Assembly (NCBI GenBank): GCA_947525975.1
Contig: CANNVE010000002.1
Coordinates: 1-64,000, forward strand
Length of the DNA: 64,000 nt
Direction: 5' to 3'
DNA from: an uncultured Muribaculaceae bacterium
GTDB taxonomy: Bacteria > Bacteroidota > Bacteroidia > Bacteroidales > Muribaculaceae
The translations under genes and the position numbers were made by a program. Numbering within the stretch: position 1 is the stretch's first letter; every line of letters starts with the position of its first letter. Shown one piece after another: positions 27,818-36,642 of the stretch. The notes under the pieces were generated by a model. It was given only the letters and a program-made list of their open reading frames with translations. It was not told where the DNA came from and did not search any database.

Positions 27818-28039
27818 TCAGTCGTCATCATCTTTTATCTTCCGCACGGCACGCGCCGCAAGCACGGCTATCACTATCACCAGCGCTATCACGGTGAATG
27901 CGCCGATCCATATCAGCCAATAGACAAGATGGCAGAATGCTATCACCGACAGCACCGCCACCGCGATTATGCCGAGCACCCAGCACCATATCTTGAGTTT
28001 GGAGGCGCCGCCGCGGCTTGATTTTGCGTATTCGTTCAT
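27818..28039 (-). CDS. small two-helix membrane protein
   Basis: 73 residues. A basic N-terminus is followed by two adjacent hydrophobic segments (about 18-38 and 40-62) and a charged tail rich in Arg, Lys and Asp (KIKDDDD). It is an inner-membrane protein of unknown function and no family was recognised. It is divergent from the patatin gene at 28196, with which it shares a 156-bp intergenic region. Confidence 0.6.
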   Translation of the reverse strand: MNEYAKSSRGGASKLKIWCWVLGIIAVAVLSVIAFCHLVYWLIWIGAFTVIALVIVIAVLAARAVRKIKDDDD

Positions 28040-28161
28040 AAGTTTACTGATTTTTATCTATAACGTCGGGCTTGATGCTTTGGTTGTCGCGTCAGGCGCA
28101 ACATTTTGGAGGCTTATCGCATTTCTATGGCCGAGATGTGTCGGAATAAAGGCTTTTTTCG

Positions 28162-28169
28162 TAACTTTG
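28162..28169 (+). promoter_or_regulatory. -7 promoter element of the patatin gene
   Basis: TAACTTTG, a perfect TAnnTTTG match, lies 26 nt upstream of the ATG at 28196. The -33 region has no TTTG. Confidence 0.55.
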
Positions 28170-28195
28170 TGATAGGTTAACAATACAGATCGCAG

Positions 28196-29059
28196 ATGAA
28201 GACAGGACTTGTGCTTGAAGGAGGGGCCATGCGTGGGCTCTTCACAGCCGGCGTGATCGACGTAATGATGGAGCATGGCGTGAGATTCGACGGGCTTGTG
28301 GGCGTGTCGGCGGGGTCGAGTTTCGGCTGTAACTATAAGTCGAAGCAGCCCGGTCGAGTGCTGCGTTACAATCTGCGCTATGGCAAGGATCCCAGATACA
28401 TGGGGCTTAAGTCGCTTCTCACCACGGGCAATCTTGTCGGCGCGGAATTCGCATACCATACGTTGCCGCTTGAGCTTGATGTCTTTGACATAGCCGAGTT
28501 TGAGCGGAATCCGATGGAGTTTCACGTGGTGTGCACCGATGTCGACACGGGCTTGCCCGTGTATTATCGCATGGACAAGGTAGATCGCCAGTCGCTTGAA
28601 TGGCTCAGGGCTTCGGCATCGATGCCCGTGGTGACGCGCCCGGTGAAGGTGGATGACGGGAGGCGCATGCTCGATGGTGGCATAAGCGACTCTATACCTC
28701 TGGAATATTTCCGCTCACGAGGATTTGACCGCAACGTGGTGGTGCTGACCCAGCCACGTGACTATCGCAAGAAGCCTGCCAAAGGATGGCTCTTCAGGAT
28801 GCTGATGCCCTATGCCCCGAAGATAGCCGAGGCCATGGGGCGCAGGCATGAGATGTACAACTCCCAACTCGACTATCTCAACGAGCGGGAAGCCGAGGGC
28901 GACACCCTTGTCATTGCCCCCGCCGAGCCGCTGCCCATAGGCCGCGTGGACACTGACCCGGACCGCATGCGAGATGTCTACCGCATCGGACGCGAGGCCG
29001 GCATGCGCCATCTGCCCGCCGTAGAGAAGTTTCTCGCGGACTCTAACTTAAATAAATGA
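28196..29059 (+). CDS. patatin-like phospholipase family protein
   Basis: 287 residues. It shows the oxyanion-hole glycine-rich loop GGAMRG near residue 10, the nucleophile elbow GVSAG with Ser38, and the catalytic Asp in DGGISDSIP. The layout resembles the bacterial YjjU/RssA-like patatins. It is a predicted cytoplasmic serine lipase/acyl hydrolase acting on membrane lipids. The GNAT gene downstream starts in a 4-bp overlap (ATGA), so the two are probably coupled. Confidence 0.93.
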   Translation: MKTGLVLEGGAMRGLFTAGVIDVMMEHGVRFDGLVGVSAGSSFGCNYKSKQPGRVLRYNLRYGKDPRYMGLKSLLTTGNLVGAEFAYHTLPLELDVFDIAEFERNPMEFHVVCTDVDTGLPVYYRMDKVDRQSLEWLRASASMPVVTRPVKVDDGRRMLDGGISDSIPLEYFRSRGFDRNVVVLTQPRDYRKKPAKGWLFRMLMPYAPKIAEAMGRRHEMYNSQLDYLNEREAEGDTLVIAPAEPLPIGRVDTDPDRMRDVYRIGREAGMRHLPAVEKFLADSNLNK

Positions 29060-29949
29060 AGTTGAAAATGATGGAAATTGAAATACGCTCATTGGCCGAG
29101 ACGCCGTTTGATGATGTGGCCAATGCTTTTTTGGAGGCATTCGCCGACTATGGGCTGACGCTCGACAAAGTATCGCTGGCCGCTATGCTTAAGCGGCGCG
29201 GAGCGAGGATGGATCTTTCGTTCGCGGCATTCAGCGGCGGGAGGATTGTGTCGTTCATAATCAATGGTGTAGGGATGTATGATGGTGTCATGATGGCTTA
29301 CGACACGGGCACAGGCACCATCAAGGAATACCGCAGGCAGGGGCTCACTGACCGCATATTCGCAAATGCGCAGACGCGCCTCGCAGACGCCGGCGTAGGG
29401 TGCTATCTTCTCGAGGTGCTGACTGACAATGCTCCCGCGGTGAAAATTTACACGCGGCAAGGATTCGGCATTGAGAGGGAATTTGACTGCTTTTCCGCTT
29501 CCCGACAGGATGTCGTGGATAGGCTTTCGCGTAAAGCGAATGCCGACATCCGCATTTCGGAGGCGACGGTGGATGATATCTGCAGATATGCTCCGGACTT
29601 TTTTGATTTCAGTCCGTCTTGGCAGAATACCCTGCAGTCTGTGCGCCGGAATCCTGAGGCATTTGTATGCTTTATGGCGAGCGTGGACGGAGAAGTGGCC
29701 GGCATAGGCGTTTCGGAGACTGCCTATGGCGACATCACGCTCCTTGCCGTAGATAAGGCTCGCCGCAGGCATGGCATAGGCTCGCGTCTTCTGCTCGAAT
29801 TGGCAGGGGCGAGCCTCTTGCAATCAGTGAAGGCTCTTAATGTGGAATCTTCGTGCGTGGGCATGAAAGAGTTTCTACTCACCTCCGGTTTCAGCCTCAG
29901 CTGCAGACAATATGAGATGAGAAAGCGGCTTGACACTCCTATAAGGTAA
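29056..29949 (+). CDS. double GNAT-domain N-acetyltransferase
   Basis: 297 residues with two GNAT folds. The first (about 5-140) has the acetyl-CoA loop region EYRRQGLTDRIF and the closing NAPAVKIYTRQGF; the second (about 150-290) has DKARRRHGIGSRLL. Substrate unknown. The start at 29056 overlaps the patatin stop, but the ATG a few codons later (MMEIE, about 29068-29071) is also possible. Confidence 0.88.
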   Translation: MKLKMMEIEIRSLAETPFDDVANAFLEAFADYGLTLDKVSLAAMLKRRGARMDLSFAAFSGGRIVSFIINGVGMYDGVMMAYDTGTGTIKEYRRQGLTDRIFANAQTRLADAGVGCYLLEVLTDNAPAVKIYTRQGFGIEREFDCFSASRQDVVDRLSRKANADIRISEATVDDICRYAPDFFDFSPSWQNTLQSVRRNPEAFVCFMASVDGEVAGIGVSETAYGDITLLAVDKARRRHGIGSRLLLELAGASLLQSVKALNVESSCVGMKEFLLTSGFSLSCRQYEMRKRLDTPIR

Positions 29950-29954
29950 TAAAT

Positions 29955-29967
29955 GCGCATAATGCGC
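29955..29967. promoter_or_regulatory. small palindrome upstream of the sugar symporter
   Basis: GCGCAT-A-ATGCGC, a 13-bp perfect odd palindrome 57 bp before the ATG at 30024. Its arms are too close for a stable RNA loop, so it is more like a protein-binding site. A weak -7 match (TATATTTT) follows at 29994. Confidence 0.35.
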
Positions 29968-30023
29968 GTTAAAAGATTGTGACCATAAAAAAGTATATTT
30001 TCTAACTCAATTAAATAATTTAC

Positions 30024-31496
30024 ATGAAAAACAATGAGAACGGTAGCCGAGCCTACCTATTTTCCATTGTGCTCGTGGCCGTTCTCGGAGGTTTGCTCTT
30101 CGGCTACGACACTGCTGTCATCTCCGGGGCGGAGAAGGGCCTGCAGGCCTTCTTCCTCGGCGCCACCGATTTTGTGTATTCCGATACGATCCATGGCATC
30201 ACCTCATCGAGCGCCCTGATCGGCTGCATCATCGGGTCGGCATTGTCGGGATGGTTCGCCTCGGCTCTCGGGCGCAAAAAGACGCTTGTGGTGGCCGGCG
30301 TATTCTTTTTCCTTTCGGCCTTGGGATCGTATTATCCTGAATTCATGTTTTATGACTATGGCCAGCCCACTTTCAGCCTGCTCATCGCCTTTAATGTCTA
30401 TCGCGTGATAGGCGGCGTGGGCGTAGGCCTCGCCTCGGCCATCTGCCCGATGTACATAGCCGAGGTGGCTCCCAGCAATCTGCGCGGCACGCTCGTGTCA
30501 TGGAACCAATTCGCCATCATCTTCGGCCAGCTTGTGGTATATTTCGTCAACTTCATCATCCTCGGCGAGCATACCCAGCCTATAATCAACAAGATGGGAG
30601 AGGCTCTTTACGAAGTGAGCGCATCATCCGACCCCTGGACCATACAGACAGGCTGGCGCTATATGTTCGGGTCTGAGGCATTCGTGGCCGGGCTTTTCAC
30701 CATCCTCGTCTGCTTCGTGCCCGAGTCTCCGCGCTATCTCACGCTCATCGGCAAGGACGCCAAGGCCCTGGCCATATTGGTCAGGATCAACGGGCAGAAG
30801 GCCGGCGAAAGGGTGCTCCAGCAGATCAAGGCCACTGTCGACGTCAAGAGCGAGCGTCTGTTCTCATTCGGCGTGATGGTGATTTTCGTGGGCGTGATGC
30901 TTTCGGTGTTTCAGCAGGCTGTGGGCATCAACGCAGTGCTCTATTATGCCCCACGCATCTTCGAGTCGATGAACATGGGTAATCCTATGGTGCAGACCGT
31001 GATAATGGGCATAGTCAACATCGCCTTCACTCTGGTGGCCGTATTCACTGTAGAGAAGCTTGGCCGCAAGCCTCTGCTAATCTGGGGCTCAATAGGCATG
31101 GCCATCGGCGCCATCGGAGTGGCCATGAGCAATGTGGTGGCAGTGCATCCGCTTATGCCCGTGATCAGCATCATGGTATATTCGGCATCGTTCATGTTCT
31201 CATGGGGCCCGATCTGCTGGGTGCTCATCGCCGAGATTTTCCCCAATACCATCCGCTCGCAGGCTGTGGCCATCGCCGTGGCATTCCAGTGGATTTTCAA
31301 CTTCATCGTATCGTCTACGTTCGTGCCGATGTACAATATGCAGCTGGGAGAGATGGGCGACAAGTTCGGCCATTTCTTCGCCTATGCCCTCTATGGCATC
31401 ATCTGCATCGTGGCAGCCATATTCGTCTGGAAGCTTGTGCCTGAGACCAAGGGCAAGACTCTTGAAGATATGTCGAAGCTCTGGGGAAAAAAGTGA
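30024..31496 (+). CDS. xylE: MFS sugar:proton symporter (XylE/GalP type)
   Basis: 490 residues with twelve hydrophobic segments. Sugar-porter signatures are GGLLFGYDTAVISGA in TM1, LGRKKTL between TM2 and TM3, PESPRYL after TM6, LGRKPLL between TM8 and TM9, and PETKGKTLE at the end. A short insert between TM2 and TM3 and the overall length fit Bacteroidetes xylose-type symporters. It imports a pentose or hexose with a proton. Gene symbol is by family resemblance; the sugar is not proven. It may serve the monosaccharides released by the PUL 4 kb upstream. Confidence 0.92.
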   Translation: MKNNENGSRAYLFSIVLVAVLGGLLFGYDTAVISGAEKGLQAFFLGATDFVYSDTIHGITSSSALIGCIIGSALSGWFASALGRKKTLVVAGVFFFLSALGSYYPEFMFYDYGQPTFSLLIAFNVYRVIGGVGVGLASAICPMYIAEVAPSNLRGTLVSWNQFAIIFGQLVVYFVNFIILGEHTQPIINKMGEALYEVSASSDPWTIQTGWRYMFGSEAFVAGLFTILVCFVPESPRYLTLIGKDAKALAILVRINGQKAGERVLQQIKATVDVKSERLFSFGVMVIFVGVMLSVFQQAVGINAVLYYAPRIFESMNMGNPMVQTVIMGIVNIAFTLVAVFTVEKLGRKPLLIWGSIGMAIGAIGVAMSNVVAVHPLMPVISIMVYSASFMFSWGPICWVLIAEIFPNTIRSQAVAIAVAFQWIFNFIVSSTFVPMYNMQLGEMGDKFGHFFAYALYGIICIVAAIFVWKLVPETKGKTLEDMSKLWGKK

Positions 31497-31513
31497 GACT
31501 TGTCATAGACTAC

Positions 31514-31555
31514 AAAAAAATTGCGGCTCGCAGAGGTGCGGGCCGCAATTTTTTT
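31514..31555. terminator. bidirectional terminator between convergent genes
   Basis: AATTGCGGC pairs with GCCGCAATT, flanked by a run of A on the left and T on the right. It would stop both the symporter transcript (+) and the prolyl oligopeptidase transcript (-). Confidence 0.9.
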
Positions 31556-31589
31556 GTGGGCATGACTTGACAGTCAAGGCGCTCCGGGG

Positions 31590-33725
31590 TTATTTTTCCA
31601 CCGGAGTGATGCCGATATTGTCGAATATGAACGAATAGATGTCAGTGTATTCGTCGATGACCTTCGACATGGGTTTGCCGCCGCCGTGTCCGGCCTTGCT
31701 GTCGATGCGGATGAGTTTGGGGGCGTCGCCGGTGTCAGAGGCCTGCAGCGTGGCGGCGTACTTGAATGAATGCGCCGGTACCACACGGTCGTCATGGTCG
31801 GCCGTAGTGACGAGGATGGCGGGGTAGGGGGTGCCGTCGTTCTTGATATTGTGGATGGGGGAGTATGACAGCAGATAGTCGGCCATCTCTTTTGAGTCGG
31901 CGCTGGTGCCGTAGTCCGGCGCCCAGTTCCAGCCTATGGTGAAGAGATGGTAGCGCATCATGTCCATCACGCCCACTTGCGGAATCGCCACCTTGAAGAG
32001 GTCAGGGCGGAGGTTGGCGCATGCGCCAACGAGCAGGCCACCGTTGCTGCCGCCAACAATGGCGATGTTTTCGGGCGAAGTCCAGCCTTCGCCGATCATG
32101 TATTCGGCTGCGGCGATGAAGTCGTTGAATACATTCATCTTATTGGTCTTTGTGCCGGCCAGATGCCACTCTTCGCCGTATTCTGATCCGCCGCGCAGAT
32201 TTGCCTGGGCGTATATGCCGCCGTTTTCGAGCCAAAGCATTCGGTTGGCCGAGAATCCGGGAGTGAGAGATACGTTGAATCCGCCGTAACCATAGAGATA
32301 CACCGGATTTTTGCCGTTCTTCTCCAGCCCCTTCTTATATGTGATGAACATCGGGATCTTTGTGCCGTCGGCAGAGGGGTAGAACACCTGCTCGGTGACA
32401 TAGTCATCGAGGTTTACGCCTGCTATTTCCGGAGCGCCGATGAAAGTGCTCTCTCCCGTCTCGATGTCGTATGAGAAGCGGGCGGAAGGATATGCGAATG
32501 AAGTCAGGGCGTAGTACACTTCATTGTGGTCTTTGTCAGAGGATATGCCTACGGAGCCGAATGTCGGGAATTCCATTTCGCGTATGAACTTGCCGTCGCG
32601 GCTGTATACGTAAGCATGATCTGATGCGTCCTTTTCGAACGTCACAATCAGCTTATCGCCGGCGAGTTGGGCGCCGGTCATCACGCCGTCTGCTTCGGCC
32701 ACGAGTTCTTTCCAGTTCTCACGCTGAGGATTTTTCGCGTCTGCCACCATAAGGCGGTTTTTGGGGGCCTTCCAGTTGGTGAGGATGTAGATTTTTCCGT
32801 CGGCCACGTCCATGATATTCATTTCGTAGTCCTGCGATGGCTCCATCACAGTCCAGCCGTTGTCATTCTTAAGGCTCTTCACCATGATCGAATTGCCGAG
32901 TCCTTCGCCGGATGCGACAACAAAGAGCATATCTTCAGATTCGGGCACGAAGGCCGTGTGGAAATGAAGCGGGTTGGCTTTGTCTTCGTATGCCAATCTG
33001 TCCTGGCTCTGCGGTGTGCCGATGGCGTGATAATAGATCTGATGGTTTTCGTTGGCGTTGGAGAATTCTTTGCCTTTTTCCGGACGCGGATAAGCGCTGT
33101 AGTAGAAGCCGTCGCCGTCCCATGAGGCATCGGTGAATTTCGCCCATTCGATGTGGTCGGGGAGCAGCGATTTGGTTTTCGCGTCCATCACGAAAATCTC
33201 GTTCCAGTCAGAGCCGCTGCGCGAGATGATGAAAGCGGCGTATTTGCCGTTGTTCGAGAAGCTCACGCCCTGGAGGGCTACTGTGCCGTCGTCTGAAAGG
33301 ACATTGGGGTCGAGGAATATCTCCGGATCGGCTCCAAGCGAGTCGGCGCGGAAAAGGACGCTCTGATTCTGCAGTCCGTCGTTTTCGTAAAAATAGTATT
33401 TGCCGTCTTTGTGTTTCGACGGGATGCCGGTCTTCTTGTAATTGTTGAGTTCGGTGAGGCGGGCGCGCAGATTATCGCGGTATGGTATCTTTGATAGGTA
33501 GGAATCCGTCACGGCGTTTTCGGCTTTCACCCATTCGAGCGTGGCCGGAGCGGTGTCGTTTTCGAGCGGTCGATACGGGTCTTTCACTTCAGTTCCGAAA
33601 TAGTTGTCGGAAACAGTGTCGTCAGATGGCGCCGCAGGATATTCCGTCTTGGCCTTCCCGGAGCATCCAGCCGCCACTAATCCTGTGATTGCTGACATAA
33701 GCGCGGTTTTAAGTATTCGGTTCAT
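31590..33725 (-). CDS. prolyl oligopeptidase family serine peptidase, lipoprotein
   Basis: 711 residues from the ATG at 33725, chosen because it gives a lipobox (VAAGC); the frame stays open 32 codons further upstream without a signal. An N-terminal seven-bladed propeller (about 80-420) is followed by the alpha/beta-hydrolase domain with the nucleophile in GGSNGG, Asp in TADHDDRVVP and His in SKAGHGGGKP. It cleaves short peptides after proline, and the lipid anchor places it in the periplasm or at the surface. It stands alone; the upstream gene on this strand has its own terminator-like hairpin. Confidence 0.95.
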   Translation of the reverse strand: MNRILKTALMSAITGLVAAGCSGKAKTEYPAAPSDDTVSDNYFGTEVKDPYRPLENDTAPATLEWVKAENAVTDSYLSKIPYRDNLRARLTELNNYKKTGIPSKHKDGKYYFYENDGLQNQSVLFRADSLGADPEIFLDPNVLSDDGTVALQGVSFSNNGKYAAFIISRSGSDWNEIFVMDAKTKSLLPDHIEWAKFTDASWDGDGFYYSAYPRPEKGKEFSNANENHQIYYHAIGTPQSQDRLAYEDKANPLHFHTAFVPESEDMLFVVASGEGLGNSIMVKSLKNDNGWTVMEPSQDYEMNIMDVADGKIYILTNWKAPKNRLMVADAKNPQRENWKELVAEADGVMTGAQLAGDKLIVTFEKDASDHAYVYSRDGKFIREMEFPTFGSVGISSDKDHNEVYYALTSFAYPSARFSYDIETGESTFIGAPEIAGVNLDDYVTEQVFYPSADGTKIPMFITYKKGLEKNGKNPVYLYGYGGFNVSLTPGFSANRMLWLENGGIYAQANLRGGSEYGEEWHLAGTKTNKMNVFNDFIAAAEYMIGEGWTSPENIAIVGGSNGGLLVGACANLRPDLFKVAIPQVGVMDMMRYHLFTIGWNWAPDYGTSADSKEMADYLLSYSPIHNIKNDGTPYPAILVTTADHDDRVVPAHSFKYAATLQASDTGDAPKLIRIDSKAGHGGGKPMSKVIDEYTDIYSFIFDNIGITPVEK

Positions 33726-33778
33726 AGAATATAATAGATTTTTGTGACAAAAATGTGAGGCGAGGCCTTGTTTAATAA

Positions 33779-33819
33779 GCCGACGGAGTGCCGGACCAAA
33801 TTGGTGACACTCCGTCGGC
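33779..33819 (-). terminator. hairpin terminator after the ATPase gene
   Basis: A 12-bp perfect stem (GCCGACGGAGTG / CACTCCGTCGGC) with a 17-nt loop lies 16 bp after the ATPase stop on the - strand. The tail is TTATTAAA, T-poor but AT-rich, so termination strength is uncertain. Confidence 0.65.
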
Positions 33820-33834
33820 ACTAATGGTATGTGG

Positions 33835-36486
33835 TCACTTCTTGAAGAGGCGGAGTATCTCGCCTATCCACAGCACAAGCGATGTGCCGCCGATGATGAT
33901 GATCCAGTCAATGATCTTGAGGGGGACAACGCTGAAGAACTCGCCGCCGATGGTGACAATGACGATCTGGCCAACAAGGATGGCGAGGGCGATCAGGCCA
34001 AAGCCGCTGCAGCCCTTGAAATGGAATGCCGAGCGTCCGGTTTCGAATGCGCGGGCGTTGAACATGTTCCAGAATTGCAGGAAAACGAAGATCGTGAAGA
34101 AGAGCGAGAGCTCATAGGGCGTGAGACCATTGCTTGCTCCGATCTGCGCGGTGCCAACCTCGGTGAGGCAGGTGATGTCAGTGTGCTCGAAGTAGTAGAG
34201 CAGGCCGAGAAGGAGCAGGAAGAAAATGCCGCCGACGCCGATGATCGATTTCCACATCGGGCTGTTGATGATGAACGCGGTGCGCGAACGAGGCTTTTCC
34301 TTCATCACAGAGTGCGATGGCGGCAGCGAAGCCAGGGCCATGGCCGCGAATGTGTCCATGATCAGGTTGACCCAGAGCATCTGGGTCACGGTAAGCGGAG
34401 ACTGCATGCCCATGAACGCGCCAAAGAGCACAATCAGGCAGGCAGCTACATTGACTGTCATCTGGAAGAGGATGAATCGCTGTATGTTCTGGTAGAGCGA
34501 GCGTCCCCACATCACGGCGCGTCCGATAGAAGAGAACGAATTGTCGACGATGGTGATGTCTGATGCTTCCTTGGCCACCGATGTGCCGTCGCCCATCGAG
34601 AGGCCTACGTGGGCCGTCTTCAGGGCCGGGGCGTCGTTTGTGCCGTCGCCGGTCACGGCCACCACTTCGTTGTTGGCCTGCAGAGCTTCCACGAGGCGCT
34701 TCTTGTCGAGCGGGCGGGCGCGGGCTATTATCTTCAGGTCGCCCACGCGGTCGCGGAGCTGCTTGTCGTCAAGCTTCGCGAATTCATCGCCGGTGATGAT
34801 ATTGCGGTCGCCGTCGGCTTTGTCATTCCATAGGCCAATCTGACGCCCGATTTCCTTTGCGGTGCCGGGAGTGTCGCCGGTCACGATCTTCACCTTGATG
34901 CCTGCGTCAAGCACTTCGCCCACGGCGTCGGGCACGTCAGAGCGCACGGGGTCGGAAATGGCCACGATGCCGAGGAATGTAAGATTCTCGGCCACCACCT
35001 TGTTGTTTTCGATAGTCTTGTCTCCATCGGCGAGTTCCTGGTATGCGAATCCGAGGGTGCGCATTGCCTGGTTCTGGTATTCGAGGAGCTGAGCGTCCAC
35101 TTCCTGCTTGGTCACGCCGCATGTGTTGCGGCACATGCCGAATACGATCTCGGGAGCGCCCTTGACATAGAGTATCTTCTTTCCGGTGGCCGACTTCACC
35201 ACAGTGGCCATGTATTTGCGCTCGGTGGTGAAGGGGAGTTCTTCGATGCGCGCGGCGTTATCGCGCAGCGTCTTGTAGTCGGCTCCGCGCTCTTTCAGCC
35301 ACAGCAGCAGGGCGCCTTCGGTGGGGTTGCCGAGCACCTGGGGCTTTTCGCCTGAAAGGTCGAGTTGGGCGGTGGAGTTGACGGCGATGCCTTCGTAGAG
35401 CACATCGTCTGACGGCTTGCCGAAGAAGTTGGTCTTGTAGACCTGCATCTGGTTCTGTGTCAGAGTGCCGGTCTTGTCGGTGCATATCACTGTGGTTGCG
35501 CCCATAGTCTCGCAGGCGTGCATCTTGCGCACGAGATTGTTGGTCTTGAGCATGCGGCGCATCGAATACGCAAGAGAGAGAGTCACCGCCATAGGCAGGC
35601 CTTCAGGCACAGCCACCACCACAAGGGTCACTGCCACCATGAGCGTCTGGAGGAAGAAGGCGAGGAATCCCACCCAATCAAAGTCAGGGACATTGATGAA
35701 GTACATGGCTATGCGGCCAATGATGATGGCGGCGGCGAATCCGTAGGAAATCTTTGTGATCAGGTCGCCGAGCCCGTCGAGCTGCTCGTTGAGCGGTGTC
35801 TTCACGCTGTCGTCGATCTGGGCGGCCTCGAAGACTTTTCCGTTCTCCGTCTTGTCGCCCACGGCGAATGCCTTCATCACGCCGTGGCCTTCCATGATCT
35901 TGGTGCCGCGCATGGCATGGTTGGAGGGGAATGTGGCGTCCTTGTCAAATTCGGCCTCTACGGTGGTCTTGTGGCAGATGGGCTCGCCCGTGAGGGTAGA
36001 CTCGTCGATGTTGAGCGACACTGCTTCAAGGATCTCGCCGTCGGCTGGCACTTCCTCGCCGGTGTTGAGGATTACGATGTCGCCTACCACCACGTCTTTC
36101 TTGGGTATCTGCATGGCGTTGCCGTTGCGTATCACCTGCACGGCTTCGTCGTCATTCACCTGATTTAGCAGGGCGAACTCCTTGTCGGCCTTGAGCTCGA
36201 AGAAGAATGCGAGGCCTGTGGCCAGAAGGATGGCGATGAATATGCCGATAGGCTCGAAGAATACGCTGGGACCCTGGCCGAGTCCCCAGAATTCATAGCA
36301 TGCGATTCCGATAGATAGGGCGCCTGCCACCAGCAGGATGATGATCAGCGGATCACTGAACTTCTCGAGAAACCGCTTCCACAGCGGGTCTTTTTCGGGA
36401 GGCGTCAGGATATTCACGCCGTGCTCTTCGCGGCTCTTCAAGACTTCAGCGTCGGTGAGGCCGGTGTAATTGTTTTTTTGTGACAT
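33835..36486 (-). CDS. calcium-transporting P-type ATPase (P2 type, PMCA-like)
   Basis: 883 residues. Cation-ATPase N-terminal domain, then TM1-2, actuator domain with STLTGEP, TM3-4 with the calcium-pump motif VPEGLPMAVT, phosphorylation motif CTDKTGTLT, hinge TGDGTNDAPAL, and a C-terminal cation-ATPase domain with about six TM helices (IMDTFAAMALAS). The PEGLP form and lack of a long C-terminal tail fit P2-type calcium exporters. It exports cytosolic calcium using ATP. It lies immediately downstream of the Ter locus on the same strand, with a terminator and its own -7 element between. A functional link to calcium-binding TerD proteins is possible but is inference. Confidence 0.94.
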   Translation of the reverse strand: MSQKNNYTGLTDAEVLKSREEHGVNILTPPEKDPLWKRFLEKFSDPLIIILLVAGALSIGIACYEFWGLGQGPSVFFEPIGIFIAILLATGLAFFFELKADKEFALLNQVNDDEAVQVIRNGNAMQIPKKDVVVGDIVILNTGEEVPADGEILEAVSLNIDESTLTGEPICHKTTVEAEFDKDATFPSNHAMRGTKIMEGHGVMKAFAVGDKTENGKVFEAAQIDDSVKTPLNEQLDGLGDLITKISYGFAAAIIIGRIAMYFINVPDFDWVGFLAFFLQTLMVAVTLVVVAVPEGLPMAVTLSLAYSMRRMLKTNNLVRKMHACETMGATTVICTDKTGTLTQNQMQVYKTNFFGKPSDDVLYEGIAVNSTAQLDLSGEKPQVLGNPTEGALLLWLKERGADYKTLRDNAARIEELPFTTERKYMATVVKSATGKKILYVKGAPEIVFGMCRNTCGVTKQEVDAQLLEYQNQAMRTLGFAYQELADGDKTIENNKVVAENLTFLGIVAISDPVRSDVPDAVGEVLDAGIKVKIVTGDTPGTAKEIGRQIGLWNDKADGDRNIITGDEFAKLDDKQLRDRVGDLKIIARARPLDKKRLVEALQANNEVVAVTGDGTNDAPALKTAHVGLSMGDGTSVAKEASDITIVDNSFSSIGRAVMWGRSLYQNIQRFILFQMTVNVAACLIVLFGAFMGMQSPLTVTQMLWVNLIMDTFAAMALASLPPSHSVMKEKPRSRTAFIINSPMWKSIIGVGGIFFLLLLGLLYYFEHTDITCLTEVGTAQIGASNGLTPYELSLFFTIFVFLQFWNMFNARAFETGRSAFHFKGCSGFGLIALAILVGQIVIVTIGGEFFSVVPLKIIDWIIIIGGTSLVLWIGEILRLFKK

Positions 36487-36556
36487 ATAGTTGAAAAAAT
36501 AAATGTTATTCCCGTGAGATTTGGGTGGTGCTTGTATCTAAACAATAATTGATGCG

Positions 36557-36564
36557 CAAAGATA
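36557..36564 (-). promoter_or_regulatory. -7 promoter element of the ATPase gene
   Basis: CAAAGATA on + reads TATCTTTG on -, about 70 nt upstream of the ATPase ATG at 36486. It sits just past the Ter operon terminator. Confidence 0.5.
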
Positions 36565-36568
36565 TTCC

Positions 36569-36622
36569 AAAAATGCCATTTTACCATAAATATTTACAAT
36601 ATTTCAGTGAAATGGCATTTTT
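36569..36622 (-). terminator. terminator of the Ter operon
   Basis: A 13-bp perfect stem (36569-36581 with 36610-36622, AAAAATGCCATTT and its complement) and a 28-nt AT-rich loop lie 20 bp after the kinase stop. On the - strand the stem ends in a run of T. Confidence 0.75.
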
Positions 36623-36642
36623 TAGTATATGGATAACAGGCT

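Noticed and set aside
27770-28021. 83-codon + strand frame opposite the small membrane protein
   Set aside because: His/Tyr-rich antisense translation; the - strand frame shows clean membrane helices.
33829-36168. Long + strand open frames opposite the ATPase gene (244 and 216 codons)
   Set aside because: GC-rich antisense shadows; the - strand ATPase motifs are complete across the same bases.
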